A stretch of DNA of 58,588 nucleotides. It comes from Schoenoplectus triqueter. Lineage: Eukaryota; Streptophyta; Magnoliopsida; Poales; Cyperaceae. The position numbers and the translations under genes were made by a program. Positions 49,901-58,588 of this stretch are shown piece after piece. The stretch covers positions 1 to 58,588 of the forward strand of contig CAXKVV010000158.1 of the NCBI GenBank assembly GCA_964058805.1. Direction: 5' to 3'. The notes beneath the pieces are model-generated. The model worked only from the letters and a program-made list of their open reading frames with translations, did not search any database and had not been told where the DNA came from. Within the stretch, counting starts at the first letter, position 1; every line of letters begins with the position of its first letter.

Positions 49901-50936
49901 TATTATCCTTATCATTTGAGTGCCTTTTGTTCAGTTATTCCTGCAGATGAGCAAGAGGTGGCTAATTGGAGTATTTTCTAGCATTTTTTAATAGAATGTG
50001 GCATGGTGTTTTAATTTCAGGTGGTGATTGGAGGAGGTCAGGAGGCAGTCAATGTGACCATGACTGATCGTCGTGCTGGAAAATTTGAGGCTAAATTCTA
50101 TCACAAGGTTACTTTCTACAAAATAAAACTTCTTAGTGCTAATTCTAGAATATGTTCTGCTGGTCATGAATAAACGGCTCAATTGTTAAATTATTCTTTG
50201 TTCAGTAAATATTTATTTTGACATTCTTGAGTTTGACGTTTAGGGTTACCCCAATTCTATGAAGAAGTCCATGCTGACAGTTTCACTGTATAATTTGATG
50301 GATGAAACTCTAGCAGCATGATGAATTTCTAATCTCATAATGAATTCATAATTGAGTTGTAGTTCAAGTGAATTGTATCAAATGTAATTATGTAGCAGAT
50401 CTCTAGACAACATCCAAAAGAATGGGACTTTAGCAGTTGGGTTATGTTCAAATGATTTGATGTTATTTTGACAATTGGAAAACACTTTGACATGTATTAG
50501 TAATGTTTAGTCCAGCTAAACATGAGCACTCTGACTCTAACCTTTTGTATTGTTTATTTTTTAGATTCTACAAGATGAGATTGGTGGAGTAAAAGGCCAC
50601 TTTGGACCAATAAATGCCTTGGCCTTCAATCCAGATGGAAGAAGGTGCATTCTGTTAGAACTTTTACCATCATTATTTAATAAAATTTAGCCTCTGATAA
50701 TCTCTAGTTGTCCTGCATTTGACCCAGTTTTCTCCAGTTACCCCTATGTTGCCTTCATTTGTTATATGAACCATTGTAACATGTAAGACAAAAAAGACAA
50801 AAGGAAAAGATAGATTTTTTGCTGACTTTTGGGCTCTTTTTCGTTTCAATATAATAAAAGCTTCTCAAGTGGTGGTGAAGATGGATATGTTAGGCTGCAC
50901 CACTTTGACCCGGAGTACTTCAGCATCCGGATGTAG
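46990..50936 (+). CDS. TIF3I1: Eukaryotic translation initiation factor 3 subunit I
   Basis: Eight exons: 46990-47173, 47612-47827, 48299-48426, 48770-48889, 49739-49828, 50021-50107, 50565-50644 and 50861-50936. All introns are GT-AG and the junctions keep frame, giving 326 residues, about the usual length of plant eIF3i. It opens [20 protein letters not shown] and ends [18 protein letters not shown]. It is a WD40 beta-propeller of the eIF3 complex, which helps load mRNA and initiator tRNA on the 40S subunit in the cytoplasm. WD repeats are seen as [11 protein letters not shown]...[58 protein letters not shown] and [20 protein letters not shown]. Introns 4 and 6 hold a duplicated segment, and intron 4 also has a hAT-like MITE. 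No coding defect was seen. Confidence 0.97.
48891..49500. repeat. Duplicated segment, copy in eIF3i intron 4
   Basis: It matches 50146-50534 from TAGAATATGTTCTGCTGG to GTCCAGCTAAACATG, apart from the MITE at 49131-49325. Without the insert the copy is about 415 bp. Confidence 0.9.
49131..49325. mobile_element. hAT-like MITE, copy 3, in eIF3i intron 4
   Basis: The ends TCAATGGCAGAGCTTC and AAGCTCCACTACTG are imperfect inverted repeats like those at 8392 and 11763. GTTGTAG flanks both sides (an 8-bp copy would have one mismatch). The intron 6 copy of the host segment shows the empty site, GAGTTGTAGTTCAAG. It contains a C-run followed by an A-run at about 49169-49196. Confidence 0.8.
50146..50534. 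repeat. Duplicated segment, copy in eIF3i intron 6
   Basis: About 389 bp, the uninterrupted counterpart of 48891-49500. Both copies are in the same orientation, separated by exons 5 and 6. Confidence 0.9.
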
Positions 50937-51465
50937 ACATGCATGCAGTTCTAGGATTACGGATGTATATCTTTTTCGCGATCAAATGTCTCCGAGAGGA
51001 AGGAAGGCTTTGTATTCTAGATGATCTGAAAGTTTGGTGTTTTTTTTCTATTTAGGATAAGAGTATGCATCTGTATGGCATGTCTTTGTTCATTTTTTTA
51101 ATGAAATGATGTTTAAATACTGGGATCTCTTTTGAGGTACAGATAGCTGCATTCCGGTATCTGTATTCATTATTTGCACCTCAGAATATGTTTGTGCTCA
51201 AATTCTTTGTTACGGTGCGAAATGTCTGGGAACCTGCTTTATGTCGTATCTGCGGGCTCGAGACTTTTTGTGTTGCAATGTATTAAAGTTGATTTTAACA
51301 AGTATTTGTAATCAATTTGCAAATGAGTTTGCGCTCCGTGTTATCGTATATGAAATTTGTTGCTTACACTTGTTCCACAGTATTTATCTCCTGAAATAAG
51401 TTGGATGATGTATTGATAGATATATATTGCTTGAATTTGTAAATATTTAAATCTCGTCTACAAAC
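50937..51465. other. 3' flank of eIF3i
   Basis: Probable 3' untranslated region followed by intergenic DNA. No further gene. Confidence 0.5.
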
Positions 51466-51525
51466 CAGTATAAGTATACATGTTTACTAGTATCTCAGTA
51501 TAAGTATACATGTTTACTAGTGTCT
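51466..51525. repeat. 30-bp tandem duplication
   Basis: CAGTATAAGTATACATG followed by TTTACTAGT occurs twice, starting at 51466 and 51496, directly before the element at 51530. Confidence 0.85.
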
Positions 51526-51529
51526 TAGT

Positions 51530-52232
51530 ATAGGGATGCAAACGGATCGGATACGGATGGATAATAGCAAAATCATATTCATATATATTATTATTTTTTG
51601 AATACAGATATGGATAGTTTCGGATACAGATACGAATAATGATAGCTTCGGATACGGATATAGATTAGATAATAAACGAATATGGATATGTCCAGATAAA
51701 ATTCAGATAGCTAAACAAAATAATTTATCATAAAAAATAATAATTTTGACATATCATGATTTGATTCATAAAATTTAAGAATCTTTCTTATATATAATAT
51801 TCGTGTAAAATAAGTCCTAAAAACTGTAATAAAGTATTATTGATACTGGACCAATAAAATTTTATTTGACGGCATTACACTGTTTAATATAGTAAATATA
51901 ATATTTGTATTATTTATGAGTCATGTTCATTAATATTTAATGTTTAATATAGTCAATACAATATTTGTATTATTTACGTGTCATGTTCATTAATATTTAA
52001 TTTTGTATTGGATCAATACTTGGTCATTTATATATATATTTTAAAGTCATGGATATTCGAAATTTTAAACTTTCGGATCCGGATAATTATCCGTATCCGG
52101 TTTCAAATTTCATACCGTATCCATATTCATATCCGTCAAAAATATATCCATATCTGAAAATATCTGTATCCGTTAAAATCTGGATTCGGATCCAAATATT
52201 TATAAGTAATATCCGATCCGGTTGCAACCTAT
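51530..52232. mobile_element. TIR element rich in GGATACGGAT words
   Basis: It starts ATAGGGATGCAAACGGATCG and its right end reads CGATCCGGTTGCAACCTAT, an inverted repeat. Both subterminal regions are full of GGATACGGAT words (inverted on the right). The interior has a ~60-bp duplication (about 51890-52005). No target duplication is clear. The 158-residue frame starting at 52049 reads through the repeat and its flank and is not a gene. Confidence 0.65.
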
Positions 52233-53087
52233 CTCAGTGTCAGATCATCGCCGTTTCCACAAAACTGGAGGCTTTGCGCTTTATGAAATTGAGTTTGCTT
52301 CCCAATTGTGTCGAGGGCCAAACAGGCTGCTCCCAATTTTGTGCCCATATTGCTGTAGGGTTGGGACGTTTCTGGAATGCACCTGAACAGCTGCACTCTT
52401 GTATTCACTGGGCAAAATCTCGATTCTTCTGGTTATGTACGGCCTACTTCCATCCTTTTCCGCTCATTATCATATCCGACGAATATACATACATGATACA
52501 TCGTATAGCTTTCTTGTCGAATTAACTTCCTAGATGACTGGCACAAACACAGCATATCAAACCAAAAAAACGGAAGTTTAAGAAGACTTAAAATATTAAT
52601 TGCTAACAGTGCAACTGTGCAAGGAAGGAGCAAATGGGCATCTTCTTCCACACCAAATGTCATGCAGTTGCCACATTACGATGTAGTTAGGAGATAACTT
52701 TGGATTTGTTTGGCAACCAAATGATGATATAGTTTTAATCAAAATTAAAATACTTATTAAAATATTAGAGACAACTGAAAAGAGAATCAAAGGACATAAT
52801 CAATAAATAGAGCCTTAAAAGTAAGAATACTAGCAAAAATAAAAACTAAATATCCTTAATAATTGAGACAAAAAAAAAGGAGAGTGGAATCCGTGCCGAG
52901 ATCATGAAGAAGTGCTAGAACAATAGTTTAGTCCATGTAGAGAAAACTAAATATCATCTAACCATGTTATAATATATTTTGCAAACAAATTTATTGAGGA
53001 AAAAGGTAAAAATACAGTCAATTAACTATTGTCAAACTACTTTCCGTTGTTATCATCTAGTAGTATAATTCACCTTAATAATTTCTT
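52233..53087. other. Intergenic DNA
   Basis: The part at 52240-52480 is less AT-rich but has no frame I can assign. The rest is AT-rich with no features. Confidence 0.45.
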
Positions 53088-53960
53088 CACTACAGCAGTG
53101 AGCAGAAATGAGTTTTACTAACGGTATTTAAAGTATAAACAACCGTTAGAAAAAAAGGAGCGTCGGATGGACATTTGCTAACGGTTAGTCAAAAACCGTT
53201 AGAAAATGGTGCTGTGAATCTTTTTTTAAGTTTGCTAACGGTTTTTTAACAAAAATCGTTAGCGAAGTGTGTTGTGAATTTTTTGAAGTTTTACTAACGG
53301 TTTTTGCTAATAAACCGTTAGCAAAAGGTGTTGTGAATTTTCTCTCTTTTTTTTTGCATTTTTGCTAATAAATCGTTAGCAAAGGGTTTATATTTTTTTT
53401 TTTACAAACTTAACTTTCTATTCAATAAACTAAGAACAGTAAATTATATAAGAACATATTATTCATTCAATAAATAATATAAAATAAATACAATTATTCA
53501 TACAATGAAAAAATATATTTAATGAGCAATACATCTTTGTTACTCAATAATATAAAAATCTATATAATTTCTAAGAAAAAAATATAAAGAAAAAACAGAA
53601 AAAATAGAACTTAAAAACTTCAAATAAATTTGAAATGCGTTTTTGAGATTGAAGACGATATTTTTTGATCCCAAAAATGGCTGTAATAGCTGAAAGTGGT
53701 TAACCATGCAAATATTATTGGTGAGATGAGATATATTAGATTTTTTTTGCGCATGAACTTTTTCTAACGGTTTTTTATAAATAATTATTAGCAAAACCTA
53801 GCATAAAAAAGGTTTTCTAACGGTTTTTTATAAATAACTGTTAGCAAAACCTAGCGCAAAAAGTTTTCCAAACAGTTTTTCATAAGAAACCATTAGCAAA
53901 GGTTGTCCAATAATTTTTTAACATTTTCTGACATGTTTTTGTAACGTTTTTTTTTTCCAA
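53088..53960. mobile_element. CACTA element 5, right end lost
   Basis: It starts CACTACAGCAGTGAGC. Subterminal units are GCTAACGGTTTTT and AAAAACCGTTAGC, a further repeat species, at 53115-53390 and again inverted at 53760-53910. The shared core lies at 53400-53720. No terminal GTTGTAGTG was found on the right. Confidence 0.68.
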
Positions 53961-54024
53961 ACTATTAGAAAATAATTTAACTTATTTTCCAAAATGCCAC
54001 TGCCTAATAGTTGAAATTATTTTA

Positions 54025-54300
54025 ACACTTTTTGATATTTTTGTACTTCGCGTTGTATCTCTCATTTTTTAATTCAAAACACCGAACCAACTATTCAAAG
54101 TGTTCTCCATATTAAAATATATTTAGAGATCAAATTTTATATTTTTTAGAATTTTTTTTATTTTTTTGAGGATTAGAAAATTATTCTTATTAGAAATCAT
54201 AAACTCAATGTATTTTCAATATGGAGAACATCTTTAACGGTCGAATAGGTATTTTGAATTCGAAAATAAAAGATACGACGCGAAATACAAAAATGTTTTG
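54025..54300. mobile_element. Hairpin MITE
   Basis: The left arm (TTTTTGTACTTCGCGTTGTA, GTGTTCTCCATATT) is the inverse of the right arm (AATATGGAGAACATC, TACGACGCGAAATACAAAAA). It is about 276 bp and follows the broken CACTA element 5. Confidence 0.72.
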
Positions 54301-54589
54301 TATTTCACGACTAACCGTAGCATAACTCTCTCTCTCTCTATATATATATATCAAATCTTTGTGAATCACATATTAAAAAATAATTTTTTATTTCAAATTT
54401 TGAAATAAAAAAACTGATTTAAACCGTTCAAAGTGATTCCAAGATAAAAAATATATATATTTTTTTTTTAATTTTTTTTCCATTTTTTAAGGAAAAAAAT
54501 TAATATTATTGGATGATACAACCACAAAAAAGAACTGAGCTAATATTTGGCAATTTTAAAATATTAAACAACTATTTTGTAACGTTTCT

Positions 54590-55090
54590 AAATAAAAAAA
54601 ATGTTGTTAAAGTGGAGGTCAAATACATTAAAAATCTGATGACAACTTTAACAATGGTTTATTTTGGGAACCGTTATTAAAGATGGGTTTTAACAATATT
54701 TTTTGTTAAAAATCATTATTAAGAAATATCTTTTACAATGGTTTCTATTTACAATTGTTGTTATAAGGTCATTTTTGAATTTTGTCACTGACTGAAAAGA
54801 GCCCATCAACAACATCTCACTTTTTGCGCTCACACAAATAATTACTGTTGTCAATCTTTTCATTCCTTCATCCCAATTCCTTCATCCCAATCTAATGCTC
54901 CAGAAATTCATAATCCTCATATTTTATTCTATAATCGTCTTAACGCTCATTTCCTCCTTCAAAGAAAAAAGAGATGAGAGGCGGAGAAAAAGAAAGAAGG
55001 GGAAAAATAAAGAAGAGATATGAAGTCACAATCAAAATTTGAACACCTCAACTTCAAACCGCTATAATGAACTTTGATTCTGCGTGATAT
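54590..55090. mobile_element. CACTA remnant 6 with reversed core
   Basis: The units TTTAACAATGG, AACCGTTATTAAAG and AATCATTATTAAG at 54640-54760 are of the element-2 type. A reversed, partial internal core follows (about 54820-55080), with GAGATGAGAGGCGGAGAAA and CACCTCAACTTCAAACCGCT as in element 1. No termini were found. Confidence 0.5.
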
Positions 55091-55804
55091 GCACTCAATT
55101 TTGTCTTTTTTTATCCTCAATGAACATTTGATATATTCTAGACTCAATTATTATCTTTCTTGATCCTCAATGAATATTTGATATTCCGGACTCAATTTTT
55201 GAAGGATGTATATACATATTTTTTATTTAGTCATGGCTTCCACCGGTATTATTACATTTTATAATTTCATAACTATCATAATTACATTGTTGTTAGGATA
55301 CATGTTTACAAATTGAATAGTCATTAGATGAAATTAATAGCAATTACTTAACATTCTTCTGAAATAAAGACTCAGCCTAGCAAAAAGAGATCCTGGAAAA
55401 AAAACCGCAAGTCAACAATAAGGTCACTATTTTTTCAAAAATCCAGTTATTGATGTAACAGCCCACCTTTCAAAGCCTGTCCTTTTTAGATTGATTATTT
55501 ATAATTATATATAACAGACTCCGTTTCCACATATTTTATTACAATTCAGATCTCATACATCCAAAAAAAAATTACGGCAGATTTTGTATTTCAATAAACC
55601 CTGGAAAGTCCTCAACAGTCACATGGACCAACAAAACTAGTACAAAATTACTGGACTAAACTTTTTTTCTCTTTTCTTTTCTGTTTTATTCTTGTTTTTG
55701 GCTTTATTTTTTCTTTTATTTTCTTTTTGTGCAATTGGAACTCTCACAAGTAGGACCATCAATGAGTATGATAGGGTAACTAAAATCCCTCATCCATATT
55801 CATA
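55091..55804. other. AT-rich intergenic DNA
   Basis: No gene or bounded element was recognised. A short duplication of GATCCTCAATGAA words lies near 55113-55185. Confidence 0.45.
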
Positions 55805-56215
55805 TCAATATCCGATAAGTTATCAATTTTTTTTTATTCATATTCATATCCGATAACTTACTGAAAATAAAATATTACTCATATTTGTCTTATCGGGTAC
55901 GATACGGGTCACATAAACGGCCAAACGGCTTTCAAAATGAAAAAAATAATTGGCAAAGAAAAAAATTATAATATAATTAGCAATGAAAAAGATTTTATCA
56001 ATGAAATATATTATAATATAATTAACAATAGAATAGATTGTAATATAATTAGCAAAGAAATAGATAACGGATAAGAAATAGTTCTTACCCGTACTCTTAC
56101 CCGATAAGTTGATGAATTTTTTTTACTCATACTCATACCCGATAACTTAACAAAAATAAAATCGTATCTATACACGTCTTATTGGGTATGATATGGAATA
56201 GATAAACGACCAAAA
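55805..56215. repeat. Direct repeat of an ~85-120-bp unit, ~285 bp apart
   Basis: The unit at about 55810-55935 (CGATAAGTTATCAATTTTTT ... CGGGTACGATACGGG ... AAACGGCCAAA) recurs at about 56100-56215 with changes. Three short copies of AATATAATTAGCAA-like text lie between. It is probably a degraded repeat element. Confidence 0.6.
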
Positions 56216-56444
56216 ATGTGTCATTGACTGTCTGACTCACAAGTCTTTAAATTAAAATGTTCTTTTTATTAGGGTACAAGGAAAAATACAACATGTAAAA
56301 CCTAATTTCGCTCTAGTTTTTCCTATTAAAATATTATGTATTTTGTAACAATTAAATTCGTATCTAATTGTATCAATTTTATATAAGTATAATGTATAAA
56401 TTGCATTGAAATTATTTTTTGTTTGAAAAATATAATGTTTCAAT

Positions 56445-56857
56445 TCTTAATATATATAAAGAATGTTAAACTTTCAAATTTTTTAAGCATGCCACATCAT
56501 CACTTTTCACCATCATTGATTTTATTTAAATCTTTTCATCTTTTTGAATCCAAGGATTCATATAAAATTATTTCTCTCGTCTAATTTAAAATAATGTGTA
56601 TAATATACTTAAGGTGAAACTTAACTCTTAAAATGATCCAACTTTTTTATATGATAATTTATAGATTATTATGTGTTTATTTATATTAGTTATTATTATA
56701 ATATTTATTATGATAATTTTATTATTATTTATCATTTAAATATATTGTGTCCAATTTTTTTAATGTGAAATTCTATTAAATATATTAAAAAGTTTATATT
56801 GTTAATTATTTATTTGAGGACTATATTGTCGGGGCGAAACCCGAGTTACAGCCCTAG
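56445..56857 (+). mobile_element. Short non-autonomous Helitron
   Basis: It starts TCTTAATATATATAAAGAAT and ends with the hairpin GGGGCGAAACCC, then GAGTTACAGCCCTAG followed by T. It is 413 bp and closely related to the copy nested in CACTA element 2. Confidence 0.82.
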
Positions 56858-58588
56858 TTTGTATGAATTGTTATATATGTATGACAATGTATAATGTATA
56901 AATGCATTGAAATTTTTGGGCTTGAAATAAAATATAATTTTTAATTAATAGCTTTCAAAATTATCGAGTGAATTCGTTGTCAATTAATTCGAACATTTTT
57001 TTTTCAAATTAAAAAGATTGAAGGCCTCAAATTTACTGAAGCGAGTTCCCTTTGTACTTTTAAAACACATTTGTACTCGTATGGGATTTTTGGATTATCA
57101 AAAAAGTTCAATTTTCAAAATAACAACAGAATCCAAACACATTATGATGCGTCGTAGTTAACGGTATTCCATCAAATCAACTTTGTTTGAACAAACATAT
57201 TATCATTATGTAGGATTGGTTTATTCATTATATTATTTCAGCTATATCATCAAAACAATATTCGTACTATGTCAAATTTCATAAAATCAATACTCTTTCC
57301 ATATTATAACTCCCCACGCATTTTTCAACAACTAATTGAAGTAAGTATTTTATACTCTTCCCATTTCCACTGAGGGAATACAAACAAAATGAAAGATAAC
57401 TAGATCTGCTGTTCCAGAACATAAAAAAATGGAGGCAAAAAAGAAAAGAAAAACGGAAGGTGTCAATACTACTAAATCTTTTTTGTTTTCATTTGTACTC
57501 AAATTGAAGTGTCTCTTCTTTGGTTATTTTTTTTTTTCATGTCCATTATTTTCCTCAAGTTATATTTACAGTACTACAAAATCCTCTCAAATTAAAAGGA
57601 GATGGATCAATTTACTAAAGTGTAGATAGTATAGACAGAATTATTTGTAAGTCAATTTTTTTTAGTTTGTGCAGTTTAAGTGAACAACCAGAATTATATG
57701 ATCATCCTGTTAATTTTGAATCGGGAATAATGTCACATTTAATTTGTGTTGATGTTAAATGTATTACAATTGTTTGAGTTCATATTTGTCCAATATAAGC
57801 TGCATAGTTCTGACAGCGCACAGTTACCGCCAGGGGGAGTTCACATAGAATCCCAACGCATCCCACATTATATTCAAAGTTTGAAACCAACTCAAAATCA
57901 AATCAGAATACACGAAGTTTTTTGCTTGAATGCATTAAACGAACCGAGTCCGAATCTGTGTTATTCTTTTCTGCATAACATAATCCTGTTGTCTTGATTA
58001 GAATCATCAGATTAAAAATCGACGAATCAGATATATTTCAAAGAGAGAAATTTTAAGAGGGGGGAAAATATATCAATTAAATTTTTAATTTACAATCCGA
58101 CAGTTCCGATCGGAACAACAGCACATGGGAGTTCTAAACCATCCAACTAACGCTATCATTGAAAAAAAATCCGTTATTCACCTGCATCATTATGGGCGCA
58201 CTAGATTCATTCTTAATCCGTACCCCCACAATTGCGCATTATTAATTTATATGAATGGCGAATTTACGAATGAGATAATCTTTTGTTACCGCACCCTTCA
58301 TCCCGCATAATCCCCGCGCCAACAGCGTACATTTCTTTAATTAAGTACGTACTAATTGCTCAACATTTCATATTTTTTTTTTAATTCTCTCTTCCTTAGA
58401 ACGTATGATGTTAAAATGTGTTTCATGTATTATAACTTTGATGTTGAATATAAATTAGAATGTTGTTATATTGAATATATATTAGGATAAATATTACAGT
58501 CCCCACCGTTTTGTCCCCAAATAAAATTCCCAAGCGTAACATTTCAAATTTGATGGCGTTTTAATTTTTTGTCTTTCTTTTTATGGTA
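56858..58588. other. AT-rich intergenic DNA to the window end
   Basis: No gene is supported. Short frames at 57429-57629, 57746-57997 and 58125-58310 show no domain and no flanking exon structure. Confidence 0.45.

Noticed and set aside
52049..52525. 158-residue open frame
   Set aside because: The first half is a translation of the GGATACGGAT-rich element and the rest runs into its flank; Tyr/Pro/Ile repeats are a repeat artefact.
1..58588. tRNA, rRNA or known miRNA genes
   Set aside because: No convincing tRNA arms, ribosomal stretches or familiar miRNA sequences were seen by eye; a covariance-model scan would be decisive.

Overview
The window is nuclear DNA from a flowering plant, most likely a eudicot. 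It is AT-rich and dominated by transposons. Introns are GT-AG with the sizes usual for plants, there is a plant-specific VQ-motif gene, and the mobile elements are plant types (Copia, CACTA, Mutator-like, Helitron, hAT-like and hairpin MITEs). I could not identify the species.

Only two ordinary host genes are clearly intact. One is a single-exon VQ-motif regulator (24355-25407, +). The other is an eight-exon gene for translation initiation factor eIF3 subunit i (46990-50936, +), whose exons join in frame to 326 residues. Two exon-like pieces on the minus strand (46521-46590 and 38105-38387) lie on either side of the large Mutator element. They can be spliced in frame and may be what is left of a gene that element split.

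Layout. 1-17400: intergenic DNA with tandem duplications, a 1174-bp solo LTR inside one arm of a tandem duplication, two hAT-like MITEs, a degenerate ~140-bp array and a hairpin MITE. 17410-22834: a truncated CACTA element followed by an old, heavily mutated Copia retrotransposon with both LTRs. 24355-25407: the VQ gene, followed by four long-hairpin MITEs. 29283-35334: three end-to-end CACTA elements with target-site duplications plus a fourth partial one, with a Helitron nested in one. 37756-38104: a short Helitron. 38508-46437: a 7.9-kb Mutator-like element (MULE). 46990-50936: eIF3i. 51466-58588: MITEs, CACTA remnants, another Helitron and unassigned AT-rich DNA.

The centrepiece is the MULE. 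It has ~109-bp terminal inverted repeats, an 8-bp flanking duplication, and clusters of GC-rich CpG-containing palindromes just inside both ends. It carries two genes that converge tail to tail. The left gene encodes a plant-mobile-domain (PMD, MAIN-like) protein in eight exons. The right gene encodes a MURA-type transposase with DDE residues and a SWIM zinc finger in two exons. Splicing and frames are preserved throughout; the PMD gene has one in-frame stop and the transposase three, so the copy looks recently disabled.

The second notable system is a family of non-autonomous CACTA elements. They share an internal core, but each carries its own species of inverted subterminal repeat.
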